The notes under the pieces are model-generated. The model made no database searches. It was not told where the DNA came from and saw nothing but the letters and a program-made list of their open reading frames with translations. From positions 8,182,572 to 8,246,571 of the forward strand of contig CM041534.1 in assembly GCA_023238725.1 (NCBI GenBank): 64,000 nucleotides of DNA, read 5' to 3'. Below, one piece after another: positions 24,158 to 37,900 of this stretch. The stretch is from Scortum barcoo (lineage: Eukaryota; Chordata; Actinopteri; Centrarchiformes; Terapontidae). Within the stretch, counting starts at the first letter, position 1; each line of letters opens with the position of its first letter. The position numbers and the translations under genes are program-made.

Positions 24158-24600
24158 CTTGACAGCGGGTCTCCTGCGCAAACAGACGTCCAACTTTCAC
24201 CGACGCGCTCATGTTTTGCTCTTTCTTCTGCTTTTGTTTTGTTTGTTTTTCTTCCCTCCTTTAAACTACAGCCCGGCGGCGGAGCGCACCTCGGAGCGCA
24301 GAGGGGAGCCGAAAGCGTTAAATTGCATAACGACGCCTTAAGTTAATAACGCGCTCGGTATTAATCGCCGGTGGGCCGTCTGAGGCTTTTGGCAGCCCTA
24401 ATTTACCGCCGACACACGACTAAAATAAAATAAAAATAAAAAAAAAAAGCCTCCGCTTGTTTCGTGCGTTTTTTCTTCGCCCGGGCCGCGTATTTTCCAG
24501 GCACTGTACTCCACATCCTCCGCCGGCGGTGGCTTGTAAACAGGAGCGAGCGGCGGAGAGCAGAGAAAGTAGGTCAGCTGGTAGCTCAATACTCGGCTAA
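24158..24600 (-). other. npas2: Candidate npas2 alternative first exon, CpG-rich (5' end approximate)
   Basis: On the minus strand a CpG-rich stretch ends in a good donor, CAAG then GTACGTGAC, at 24157. CpG density is far above the surrounding intron, as at a vertebrate promoter. An ATG at 24212 opens 18 codons before the donor but meets a stop if joined to the 17893 exon, so the exon is probably untranslated. The 5' limit cannot be set from sequence. Confidence 0.4.
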
Positions 24601-24690
24601 CGACGGCGGCATAAGCAGCGCTGAAAGCTGTGGTGACCATGAGGGGAGGGGGCGTCTGTGTAACTTTAAGCTTTAACACGTGCTATATGC
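24600..24690 (-). promoter_or_regulatory. Candidate internal promoter with CACGTG E-box
   Basis: A perfect CACGTG lies at 24677-24682, upstream (minus-strand sense) of the CpG-rich candidate exon. CLOCK/NPAS2-BMAL dimers bind this site, so autoregulation or clock control of npas2 is possible. One hexamer alone is weak evidence. Confidence 0.3.
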
Positions 24691-24800
24691 TTGTAGTGCC
24701 CCCCACAAACACACACACCTCCACCTCTAATTATGTCATTTATTTTGTTTTTTTTGGGGGGTGGGCAGATTCACTCTCAGGGTCAGGGTGTGGAGGTGTG

Positions 24801-24821
24801 ACACACACACACACACACACA
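24801..24821. repeat. (CA)n microsatellite
   Basis: About 21 bp of perfect CA beside the CpG-rich candidate promoter. Confidence 0.9.
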
Positions 24822-25056
24822 GCCAGGGTGAAGGTAAGCCATAAGCATGGCTTGCCAGCAAGACAGAGCAGATTAGGCTGTCTGAACCTGTTTATAAGTT
24901 TATAAACCATTTATTTAAATCCCATGGGGAGGTAGTAAAAAAAAAAAAAAATGGTGCTCAAATCCATAAGCAAAACAAGAAAAAAGCTGCTGAAGGCTTT
25001 TGTTTTTCCCCTCAAGTACTTCCCCACTTCCTATGCAAAAAAGAAGCTGAAGGCTC

Positions 25057-25142
25057 TTTTTTTTTTTTTTTTTTTTTTTTTACTTAACTTTTTTTTTTTT
25101 TTTTTTCCCTAACTTCCTGGTTGCTTTTTTTTTTTTTTTTTT
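25057..25142. repeat. Three consecutive poly-T tracts
   Basis: Three T runs of roughly 17 to 25 bases separated by short ACTT-containing spacers, which suggests local duplication of a T-tract unit. Confidence 0.9.
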
Positions 25143-26039
25143 ACCCTCATCTGGTTGCTTCCCTCTGAAGTCCCAAATGTGGGTCAGCAGTCTGCATGAC
25201 TAATTTCAAGGGCTCATGATGGACCAGCTCCAAATGCTTCTGTTAAATAATCACACAAATGGCTCCATATGCAGATGTATACGTATGTGTCTGCGTGGAG
25301 GACTTTTAAAATGTTAAAACATGAAACGAGCACCGAAGAGGGAGCGTTTCAGACCAATCTGTTTACTTTAAGACAGCATATTATCTAAATATGTATGATA
25401 ATGCTGAGGCGAAACTTTAGACTCTAAAACGCCACTATCAGCATTTGATTGTCATAATTATCAGTATGTTAATCATTCCACGGTTAATCTTGTAGCCTCC
25501 AGAGTCTACAGAGTATGTCAACAATTGTCGACAGATCCTGAATCTGATTGACACAGTTTTATTTCCAGTCACTGAAGCCAGTAACATGCTGCCGCTGATT
25601 ACGGCCATCATCTGGCTGTGATGACTGATTTTTCAATGGGTAGATGTTAATTGTTATTTTATCTTTATGACAAGCCTGTCTGTGATCCTGTGTTTTTGCC
25701 AAAAACAAAACCTGCGGGAAGCAATCGTAATCTTGGAAAGTGAGTTGTTAAATATGCAAGTCTGTTCACAGTCCAAAAGTCTACTGTGCTTCTGAGCAAA
25801 ACAGAGGGCCATTTTCTCACTAGTGGACTCTGGTAGGCCATTTTAATGCAAATAAAATGGCATAAGCAATTGAGCAGACCATATTTTCTAATTATTTTAC
25901 AACTTAAGTTATATTACATTAAGACTAAAAAGTATTTTTTGATTAAAAAAAGTAATGTTTGATTTGTACCAGCTATATCAGTTTCTACTATTTTAATTAC
26001 TTCTGTCTTGCAGATATAATGTTTAACAAGGTTCACTTT

Positions 26040-26425
26040 CTTAGTTAAATGGTTACATTTCACAGTGTTAGCATGCTAACATTCACTAACTAGTAATAAA
26101 CACAAATTATAGCAGAGGTCGAGGGGAACGTTATTAGTTTTGAAGGCATTTAGTCACAAATGACAAATTTTGAGTTGATGGTGGTGCTAGATGGAAAGTA
26201 GGAGGGGATCAGAAAGTTAGCTCAGCTCATCTCGAGGGGAACATAAATGTCCATTAAACTTTATAGCAACCCACCCAACAGTTGTTTAGACAGGGGTCTT
26301 AAACTTCTGTGCAAAATTTCATGACACTCCCATCCATCAATAGTTGCTGAGATATTTCAGTCTCGACCAAAGTGGTTGACCGACAGATCAACATTGCCAT
26401 CCATAGAATCACTCCTCTGACACGT
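26040..26425 (+). repeat. Dispersed teleost interspersed repeat, copy 1
   Basis: Contains phrases typical of an abundant fish interspersed repeat: GTTAGCATGCTAACATTCAC, GAGGGGAACATAAATGTC, AAAATTTCATG, TAGTTGCTGAGATATTTCAG and GACCAAAGTGGTTGACCGAC. Recognised from memory; family name and ends not assigned. Non-coding. Confidence 0.6.
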
Positions 26426-29400
26426 CTAAATGAGGTGGGTGACTTGAGATGGTCCAGAGTCTGATCTGATTCAAATCCAGATCATCACTGTAACAGTACA
26501 TACTATGACTCTTTTAACACTGATCCAGCAGGACACCAGCTGTTTGTAAATCATGTTAATGTCTCCGTGCCAGTGACAGCGGTGGCTAGAGCCGTTATGT
26601 TTTCAGGTTGAATTTTTCATTGATTTGGACCCTAAGGAGGACCACCAGCTTCCTATCCCTGCATGACAACCAGGACAGGCCTCATGTTCCTCTTGTGGTC
26701 CTCCACATGCTCATTGTTTTTGCTGATACTGAACTTCAGGTGATTGTTGTTGCACCATGTGATGAAGCTCTCTATCAGTCCACATGTCAATATAATGATA
26801 ACTTCCATTTTGCCAAAAAACACACTTGACATATATTATTCAATTCCTCTAAAGTCATCAATGCATTTGCATTTGAGTCTGGACACACATGGATGTAAAC
26901 TGCAACTTGACTGGTTAGCGGCATACAACTTTGAGGCAGTAATTATCATTCCTTCTAGTCTGTATTGACTTAGTTCTGACTGCCAGACTTCTGACTAGAA
27001 ATGTGTACTGTCAGTGTCTTTAATATGTAAACAAAGCCTTAGTGCTGTGTGTTACAAGATAATGCTGATGCTGCCAATGATAAAGCTTCTGATACGCCTC
27101 TGATAAAGGCCAGCTGTCATGTGAGTGAGGAGTACAGACAAGAAAGCACATGAGAATCAACTGCTATGACAGACATCATATGACGTACGATAACCTGAAA
27201 GTTGTAATCTCAAAGGCTTTCATTTTGTTCTCTTTGGCAGCAACTATGGTGGTAAGTGTTAGTAGCAGCCGTGTATTTGGACTTCATGGGTTGAATGGTC
27301 CAAACAAACAGGCAATCTGCAGTTTCTGAGAAAAAAGAGATACAAATTCAAGAGAAAGAGAGCCACATATGTATCTCTCCTCATTCCCTTATTTTCTTTC
27401 ATGTTCTCCATCTTGGCAACTTCACACCAACGGTAACTCTGTTGTTTACTCACTGTTGGTTGCTTTGCTTTTTTGACTTTGCCTTTATATGGACATTGAA
27501 TTTGTTTCTTTTTCTTCAGATTTGCAGTCGTTTTTAAAAATTCCATTGTCTCTAGTCATTGATCTTTTCTTTGTTTGTTCAGCCATAGTAACAGAGACCA
27601 GAAGAATCAATGCGCGGTTGTGATTTTTCCACTGCAAAAAGAAACTATTTGTTAAAAAAAATGAGCGTCCAGGCTGCCTTACAGTTTGACGTCGACTGAA
27701 TTTGAGAAGACACATCAAAATGAGCTCAACTTGTCTTCTGTAATTCAATCAACATTTCAAGGCAGTCTGGACACTAACATTTTACATTTAAAACAAATAC
27801 TTCCATTTTACAGTGGAAAAATCACAACTCACTTGAGTGTGAAGCGTGCACTGATTCTTCCGGTTTCTTGACTGCTCTCTTGAGCCTATTGCCCGCTGGC
27901 TTTCACCAGTAGACCACAGACTCAGTCGCCAACGTGTTACTGTGCTGGCTCTTTGAACATTTTCAGCAAATCATTCAAAAGAGTGAAATATTTTATATCA
28001 CCTTTAAGCATGTGCAATAACAAATCAGTAACATAAGTTGTATGATGTAATACGATGAAATATCAAACACTGTATGTCCAGTTTAACCAGAGCAGCACAG
28101 GGGATACATTAATCTTTATCTATATATCTAATGTTTAAGTTTGTCACATATAATGAGACTGGATATAATCAAAGTGAAATATATCACTTGTATGTGTTTA
28201 CAGCTTTTTTACCTTTAAAGGACAAACAGTCTGTACGTCAAAGACAGACAGTAACCAAAACTTCGCAGACATCCACAAGCCTGAGACAGACTTAAAGCAA
28301 ACATTTTCAGACCACTTGTCTCAATGGCCGTCTTCATGTAATGAGTCACACTTTTCCACAGCTAATTCAGACTGCAGCTGTCGTAGTAGTCCAGGTTCTG
28401 ATGACTGATCTGGCTTATGATGTGGTAGCAGTTTGATGCCATGAGAGACATGGAGACACAGCAGCAATGCCAGTCTCTCTAGTCCTGCTAACTAATTTGA
28501 GTAATACTTTTCCACTGTCTCGCCACTCCTCACTGCTCTACAACAGATAGAGACTTTAAGGCATCTCTTACAAACAGTCTACAGCCAGCTTGTAAACTGT
28601 CTCGCTTTTAGTAGATATGAACAAGATGGCTTATCTTGAGTGTCTGCAGATATACTAGCCAAGCAACCAAAATATGCTTCATCTATGGAAGTAAGAGTAG
28701 ACTATAATTATGTTGGAGTTTATAGAAAAAAACAGTCAATCAAAAAGGGTAGAAAATCATTGTTCCACTGCTGTGCAATGACAGAAACCTTCAAGCATGT
28801 TACAGTTTAGCCAGACCAAGGACAGCAAGGCCACCAGGCTCCACTGAGGCCCTCCACTGCATTGACCACATTCAATTCCCAGTGTTGGCCCCGTCTGTGT
28901 GGAGCTCCTACTGTGTCATCATACTGGTCGTTCCAGTTTCTCATGTCTCAAAGACAAGGAAGTCAGGTGGATCTCAGTTGAATCTGAGTTGGTAGGGCTG
29001 GGTAAAGATAATTTGCAATTATATTTTCATAAGTAAGTACTAATAGGTGTTAATCAGACAGCAGTTTGCTTTTGTAATGTAGCCAGTAAACGCCAAGTGA
29101 CCACCAATGGTTAAGGAAAAAAACAGTAGGAAGAAAACAAAGAAACAGTAGTGATGAGCAATTATTATTCTACCCTCCCAAATGAGCAAATCATTGGTTA
29201 TCATATGGTTCAAAGGGAAACAAGGGACTGGAGTAGATTTAAAGACCTTTAATTTTGTAAACAGATTGCACAATTTAAGGCGGTAAAATTATCAGCATGC
29301 ACCAGACCCATTGAGAAAATGCCTGTAATTAGACCACAGAGAGACATGGTGTCCAACTGTCTAAAACCTCTGACCTTCAACATGCAGAAATCATGGGACA

Positions 29401-29879
29401 TGATGTCAATAAACTCACAGCACACTTGTATTTACCAGCCTGTGTAGTCTGTGATTGCTCTATACCAAAATATACTAAAGGGGTGAGAAGGGTAAAAGAT
29501 CTAGAGTCTAGATTGTTCTTTCTTGTTCCCTTTTTTTGTTTTGGATTCCTTATGAATAGCTCCCATAAAGTAATTATAACATGTTTTGCATTAGCTCTTA
29601 ATATTGCTAATTAAAATAGTGTTACCTATCACTTCTTTTCCCCACAAGCTCCCATAAAGAATACATGGCCCCGCCACAGAGGAAATTAAGTTTCAGTTTT
29701 CAGTACAAAGATCAGGTCCTTTACTGATGCCATGATGGAGTGTCCATACCTGACAAATAATTTACTTTCGCCAGTGGAGAAATTCAAAAGACCACAACCA
29801 CTGCAACCACACTTTGTGGTTTACCATGATTAGACTGGTGCACTTTAACCACATGGCAGTAACAGAAGAATATGTTATA

Positions 29880-30370
29880 GTAACAGTGGGCTCTAAGGAT
29901 GGCAGTGTCAGTCTGTTGGTTGGTCAGTCTGTCCGCCACTTTGGTCCACACTTGATCGTGGTAGCGGACAGTGTATCCTAATGACTTTGCTGCTCTCTTA
30001 GCAGCTCTTGGTGAAATGTCACAACAGCTCTACTCAATTAAATGCCATGAAATTGAATACAGACATTTCCATTTCATATCCCTCACAGGACAGATTCTAA
30101 AGTCACCACTGCACAGTGAAATGTGCCAAAATCACTTTTCATCCAGCGCTATCATTCTAACTAAATTACCAAATACTTTCAAATCTAATGACATTCCCAC
30201 CAGCCTCAGTAGTACTTTGTGTTTGTGCCAATCAGTACAACACTAAGCTAAGATGGTAACCATGGTGAACGTCAAAAATGCTAAAACATCAGCATGTTAA
30301 CATTGTTATTTATGAGCATTTACTGTAGCTCCGAGCACTGCTGTGCCAAAGAGCAGCCTCACACCAATTA
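29880..30370 (-). repeat. Dispersed teleost interspersed repeat, copy 2, rearranged
   Basis: The stretch near 29900-29965 is the reverse complement of the GACCAAAGTGG/CCGACAGA part of the 26.3 kb copy. The stretch 30250-30360 carries the companion ATCAGCATGTTAACATTG and GAGCACTGCTGTGCC phrases. The copy is broken and partly inverted. Confidence 0.5.
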
Positions 30371-31278
30371 CATAAATATTCACCTAATATGTGGCACCTC
30401 TAAAGTGGTATCTTTGCATAACCCAAGAAGGTTTAATGGCATATTAATGCAGGAAATAATGCAGGGATTTGTTATATAACATAAAAAAATAATTCATGTC
30501 TGAGTAAGTCAACTAATGAAAGACTGTTTTAATTAATTGATGCTCAAAAAAGCCCTAAAGGTCTGTGTCTTCTACTCAGTCACGGTAGCTTACACACAGC
30601 AGACACAGTATGGCACCAAAGCAGTGATAAGAAAGTGAACAGAGACAGAGAGATGATATAGAATCATTCTGAACTAAATTGTTGCTATGCCAGCGACCAA
30701 CAAGTGTGAGACATCTAAGATTCATAAAGATCTCCCACATTTTACTGCATTATTCACCATCCGCCTACATAGAGATTAGTTCCGCTCTTTTATGTAGGTC
30801 ATGCTATTGGATGATGAGATGACATTTAGTGCTTATGAGCAGGCCTCACTACATGACAAAATGCTCAGTGTTGGGTGTTTTACATCCTGTACCTTTGTCC
30901 AGACTTCTTTACTTTACATCAGCAAAAAATGGGATTATTCTGATGATCACACGGACATTAAGCCATATTGCCTACAGCTACATCTGTGATACTGGTATTG
31001 ATGATGTCATCGTGGCCCTCTGCTGAAGCACTGACTGTCATTAATTAGACTGTGGCACTGCTGTTCGCTCTGTGTTCCCATGGTAACAATGTGTGGTGTC
31101 TACTTTCCCCCATCCAAGGCAGCTATGTCCATAAAGCCACTGGTTTCCATTTTCTTCAGGTCTAGGAGATTTATCATACACACCTCAGAAACCCATTTGT
31201 TGGTCTGATGAATATCAATAAAGTGGAAGGCAGCCTTTTTCACTCTATACTCTATACTACACAATGTATACATGAAAT

Positions 31279-31289
31279 GTGTGTATGTA

Positions 31290-31338
<49 letters not shown>

Positions 31339-31362
31339 AAGCAATAATAAATAAATAAATAA

Positions 31363-31416
<54 letters not shown>

Positions 31417-31418
31417 TT
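31279..31418. repeat. Compound microsatellite (TG)n-(TA)n-(AAAT)n-(TA)n-(T)n
   Basis: Blocks of TG, TA, AAAT, TA and then T in succession over about 140 bp. Confidence 0.95.
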
Positions 31419-31999
31419 TATTAGGGCTGAAAGATGGACATGATTTACTGCTGCAGCTTTGAAATAATAATGCCCTGCTTTTCTTTTAATATCAAATTAT
31501 ATTTGATACAAGGATGTCTCAAGTGATATTAATAAAAGAAGAAATCCTGGAAGAACATGACACGCAGCAGGGAGGTCTGAAAATATGAATAGGTAAAAGA
31601 AGAATGTAAAGAATATGTGCTGTGATTCACAGTTATAATTTCATAGATAAGGTAAGATAACTAAAGTCCTATATAAGATGATTGCCAATAATAAGTATGT
31701 AATAAAAACTTGAACTGGAAAGACACTGCTGATAAATGCTTTGAACTCCTTAGCTCTGTATTTATCCAGAAAGATAAGAGCATCACATCAGCAGCAGATG
31801 TTCTTCCTGCAGCAACTGAAGAAAATCACCTTATTACAGAAAATCTTTTTTTTTTTCATTTTTACACAACCATTCCTCAGTCTGTTCACACTGTTGGCTG
31901 GTTTGAAGTTACACAGTGCTCAGGTCAAGGACATCTTGCACCATGTAGTTTTGTATAGATGGAGCGGCATTGGCTCCGACTTCAGACGTTATCCAACAG

Positions 32000-34900
32000 C
32001 GGAGCACAGAAATTGGAGGGGGGAAAAAAAAATCACAGAAGGGACTATTTGCCCCAAACAGCATTTTCTTCCATTGAGTACCTAATGGAAAAAAGGCACC
32101 AGTCAGTAAAGAAACAAATCATCACACCCCTCCTCAGCAGTGCTTTCCCACACCGTTGTCCGTCTCAACCAAACAGCAGCTTCACACTAATCCTCCCCTG
32201 GGTAACAGCTGAACCCTTGCACTCACTGAGCTCTACCCGCTGGACAATCCTGTGCAGTTTAATACATCCTCACCTGCTGTGTCCACTAAGGAAAAAACAC
32301 ATGCCCTTTCCCCATGCTCCTCATAACTGCAGCCATGTAAACAACCTGAATGATGTAATTAAATTATATATTATTGTGCTATACTTATGAGCCAAATAAT
32401 CAATTACACTTTTTGAATAACCAGTTAATAATTTGTGAAAATGAGAAAACATACTGGTGATAACATTTGCTGGCTATAACTAGTTTTTTATTACCATTTC
32501 ATCTTTACAAATGGGACATTTTGGTAATCTGGAGACGAAATTTGTGGTCTTAAAATGAGATCTAAATGACTGAAGACATTTTAGAGTCTACATTTATACA
32601 ACTTATAATAACAGATTAATAAGTCCCATCATTTCTAGTGCGCAGTGAGTCCCGTTCAGTCTCGCTGTGCATTTCATGTAGGTTTCTTTCACTCACTCTG
32701 CTTTCTTTTCATGCTTATACAAAAACATTTGTCAATGATTTCGGTGATGCTTTACCCAAAGTGCCTTGTAATTACACATTCACCACACAGCACAGCCTCA
32801 GTGTGGGTGGCCGTATCCTTTCAATGAGAAAGCAGACCCATAAAACAAACATCCTTTCACCAGGTAGATCTACTCTTAAATTTCCTCATAATTATATTCC
32901 TTCAACTATTCTAAATGAATCACCAAATTATTCCAGGCCTGTTATTGTCTGCTTCTGCTCAGGAAAAGATGCAATTACCTAAGGCAGTGTGTGAGCAAAT
33001 ATGTGGGTCACAATTCTAGGGCATGGGTGGAAAGGGCACTGCAGCTCTTTCTTTGTACCACTGTCTCAAGCTCACATCGTAGGTTACATCTTCCATTAAA
33101 TTCCTGGCTATGGAAGGGTCGTGATTCTTTCGCAGTGCCTTCAGAGAAGCGTTAGGTGCTGCTAACCAGTATAATAATAGTTGTCACTGTGAACAGCCAG
33201 TGAACGTTTGTGAAATTCCAACCAGCCACTCTCTTGTGCACAGACTCTGAAGTGAACTTGAATAGCCGTTCGCAAGCAGTCCATGGAAAAAATGACCTTA
33301 TGTCTCCATTCCTATCTATTGCTATTTCATTTTCCTTGTTATGAAACTCTGCCGTACATATTTCCAAAGCTTCCTCCTGAAAGCACACAAATCTCTCTTG
33401 TTCGATTCAGGTTTATCTTTGGAGAAGAAAGCAGCTTGTAATAACAAGCATTCATTTCTTTCAGGAAACAGGTAAACAAATAGCTGCATATTCAACTGCA
33501 CTATGACCAAATACCCATGCGGTCTCATATCCATAGAAACCAAAAGTACAGAGCTGTATGTAGTTTTCATTCCCAGACTGAAGGAGCAGACATTATTGAC
33601 TGCTACACATTAATGTTTCATATAGTTTTAAGGTAATTAACCTTTTAATTGAACTATAGGACAGTAAATCAGCTGTAGATGACATCTTTTTCACCCGAGG
33701 GCCTGTTAACTGAAAAAAAAATGAGTTCACATATAATCACAATAGATGCCTGACTAAGAAAGTGGGTTAATAACATCTACATTTTTAATGATAGAAGGCT
33801 GGATCATTAGTTGTCGGGGAAAAAAACACAATCACACTGACTAGTTTTCACTGAGTGTTGACTCACTGGGTTTATGCTTCAAGCCTGATTAAAGTACGGT
33901 GAAATACAGCTAATTTGGATGCTTAAAAAGACCACAATCTCTGTGAGTGGGATTGTGTGCACACGTTATTCAGGATAACAGCTGATACTAACAGGGAGGC
34001 AGATTGGCGTATTGAGAGTAGAAATCATGCTCCACTGTGATAATTTACCTCACTAAAGCGTCCTTGAGCAAACCCTTAAATCAGTTCCAGCTCTGCAAAA
34101 AGACCCCGCCCTCTGACCCCACTGTGGACTGAGGAGCACTACTTCTCCACAAATTTCCAAAAAGTATCACACATCTGTGTGTATTCCTATTAAATACATA
34201 TCATAATAACAAAATGTTCAAAATACTGCGATGGATGCTGAATATAAATCACCAGAAAACAGGAAAATCTGTACACTTCACTATACATGTCAGAGTATCC
34301 AGGTTGTAGTATCAGTACATCTAAACTTAATATAACTAACTGGGGTTTTCTGGACCCAACCGGAAATAAAAAAGTATGACAGTGGTGTGTGAGCTCTGAC
34401 ACATGCTCTCGATCTGATGATCAGGTTTTGCCTCTTGACATCACAGGCTGCAGATGACCTACTGAGCACCAAATGAGAAATCCATCTGGGAGTGCTCTTT
34501 TCATTTCAGCATCAGACCTGACATGCTCGTTTATGGTCCTCTGCTGTGTTTTGCTTCGTGAAAACAAACAGCGTTGTAATGCGCGTGCAGCCAACACCCT
34601 GACTTAAAGATGTGAATCACATCTAGGTCACACACAGGGGCAGGGCCCACATGTATTGTGAAACCATTTTTTTTCCCTTCATCTAAATACAAAGTGTGGC
34701 CACACCCGATTCTTGGAAGGTGAAAGGTGATGGTGAAAGAAAGATAAAAGCTGAACCTCAAGTTATGTGAATCAGATATATGAAATTTATATGAATTTAA
34801 CTCATATTTAAGAGAGAAAAACCACTGCAGCAGACAGTGTAGCACCCAAATAGTCTTTTCTCCTGATACTTAATGAACCTAATCCTTGTCAACGAGGTAT

Positions 34901-37900
34901 TCACTCCTTTGGATGGAGAAAAAACACCTCAGAACCCAACCCTGAAAGTTTTAGGTCATCGCCGTAGATTTTGCTTAATAGAGATCCCACTGTGGTACAG
35001 CAGCGTTTTTGAAAAGGTTTTACAGATAATGTTGAGATGTTTAGCTCGGGGTAATGTCATTCGCTTCATTCCATGAATAAAAAGCAAACTCACACAATGT
35101 TATAAGTCTCTGAATGAAGAGCTGAATGAAGGGAACTTTTTTTTTTTTATTTAAAAAAAAAAGCAGCTAAATGTCTTAATCATGCCCCAGTGGATCTGAG
35201 CCTGAAGCTACTGAGGACAATGACTGTGTGCTTTGGAGCAAGAAATCAGCGACAGCAGCAAGGATGATGACGTCTGTAGAGGCAGTTATATAACTGGAGC
35301 TGAACATTTTGTCTGTCATAGTTACAAGGTTAAAGAGGGTGACATGAATACCAGTCATAGTCTCAAGAGTCATGTGCAACATACTGTACTTCCACTGACC
35401 AAATGAAGCCTGAGTTCTGCGAGGCAGCCGTCGGTATAGCGCAGTACGGAGTAAAAGGAATGTCCATGTTTGCATGTCTGTCTCTTTAGACTGCTTGCTT
35501 TTCTCAGGGCCTCAAAGGCTCTGATAAAGTCACATATCTCCAGCCAGTGAGGATGACAGATCGTTGTGTAGTGTAGTAAGATGTTGTTAGCTTTGTCATT
35601 TGCATAGGTTTGACTCCTTTCCTCAGATGAAGTTTTTATACCATACAAGTGGATATATTCAATACAAAATGCAAACTGAGGTGTAAAACATCAAACACAC
35701 AAAGCCCATATCACACTAGTACTATGAGCCATTTAAAGCCCCCCTCCACTCTGACGTATTCTGCTTATCATTACTTCACTGGATGTTTGACCTTAACTGT
35801 GCAGAATGATGTACGAGCAGAGTTTGACACAAGAGGGCTGTTTTCAGACTCATCTGCTGAGGAGGGAAAGTTTCTCCGCCTGTGCTCACCTTGAATTCGA
35901 GCTTCAGACGTGTAAATACTTTTTGTGACATCAGTTTGAAAGCCAATCGCGTGTGATGTGGAAACTTGAAACCTCATGCGCACCAGGCTGAGAATGGTCT
36001 TGTAGTGACGTAGGAGGTACCTTGACTCTGGTGGTTGATTGAGATTAAAATTTATAGAATTTCCAATGAGGAAGAAAGAGTAGATGTTTGAAGAATTTAA
36101 GAGTATTGTTCTTTGTGTTGTGTCTAGAGGGGACCTTTAAGGACTATATGATTTGCCCGCCCTTCCCACCTGAAACTCACCAACCAGCTAATTAGTTAAC
36201 CCTTTAGTATCTCAGAGAGTCCATTAAAGGACCAAAGGTAATAGATATAGTGTGATACACATATCACATGACAATAAAAATCACCCAATCTGAACAGATG
36301 TACCTTGTTCCTTTGATTGAATACCTTTTTTTTATTTATCTAGTCTTATATTTGTCTTGTGAAGTTAGGGGGAAAATTTACCGGTGGAGAACTAGCTCTC
36401 TAATAATAAAGGAAGTAAATGCTTTCACACCATTCAAGCAGGTGTACTGTGTCAGTCCAAATGTAGCAGAGTTGTGAGACTGAATCAGAAATACTGAACT
36501 GGAATCGGAAGGAATCAGAAGGCTTTTGTCAACTACCTTGATCAATTAATTGTTTAAATAATTATATGCCTTTCAGATGTGAGGGGTTGCTGCCTTTGTT
36601 TTCACTGTCCTTGTAAATTGAATACCTGTTGGGCTTGTGACTCTTGGTCAAACGAGCAAAATTAAGATGTCATCTTGGGCTACACAGTATTTTCATTATT
36701 TTCTGATATTTTTAAAAACATCAACAGATGACTTGGTATTGTTAGTTGCAGTCATACTAAATACCTTATATACCTAAATATATCAATTATTTTCAGCTTA
36801 GGCTGGAGCTTGCTCATACTTTTGTCTTTTTTTTTATTCTAAAAGCTCAATTCAACTCCTCTGTATTTATTTGATATTATTTAAACTCAAGGTTATAACT
36901 GATGATATAAACAGCACATCACTTTATGATACTCCCATTATAAAACTATGCTACTGAATTATTTTTATGACAGACTTATTGGAGATACCAGTGCCTCTGC
37001 CTCTGTGTTTACATTAAGTGCATCAAGTAAATAATGTTGTTAGAAGTTTTTTTACACTCGTGCCATGTTGTTGAGGCCTTTTTCATTGACAAGGGTCACA
37101 GATTTATTAGGACGTTTTAAATTGCATTTTTTAAATCAGATATCAAATTGTCCTTATCTTTGGTATGAACTGTGGTGGGTGGCAACAACAATGTCAAATA
37201 TTTCAAAATTTCAGTATCAACTAACTAACTAGGAAAGTTTTTATAGGAAAGTCTATGAGGTTAGGAGTAACATTAGACACAGCCTTAATCAGTCTGTCCT
37301 CACTGGAAACTAAAAGTTTTATAATGCTAACAAAGTACGCAAATACCCTTTACATTTTTATTTGTTTGTTTACAGACTGTTTTCTCATCAAATTGTATGT
37401 TGGCTACCACTCTTTTTCTCGAGTAAGTAATACTAAGCATCATGTAAATATTCTCCACAAGAGAAGTGGCCACTACAAAAGCACCATGGAAACAGTTGGT
37501 AAGAAGTTATCAACTACAGTCAAACTACATTAAGAGCAAACTACATTTTTGCCGCAATTTAACAACTAATGTGGTCAGTTGAATGGATGCTCCAGATAGA
37601 TATACATGTAGGTAATAAAACAAACACATGATGACACTGGCCCCAAAAATAGCAAAGACGGTTCGTGTTTGCGAAACTTGTTCTTCGACAATTGTCACAA
37701 ACTGTCTCACCTGCCGTCATACAGGAAAAAGCATTCCAGAATGAGCTTCCTTGGAAAAGTACATTTTCTCTTGAAGTGTTGGGTGAAGGGCATTTAACAA
37801 ACTTGAAAAATCAAGTATGATTGTCACATGTTGTTAAGTCACACAGGAATCTAGTCTGGTTCTGATGGAAATGACAAATTCTCGAAATGCCTGTCTAATA

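Noticed and set aside
31959..32390. A 143-codon open frame on the plus strand
   Set aside because: Composition is unremarkable and no family signature was seen inside the npas2 intron.
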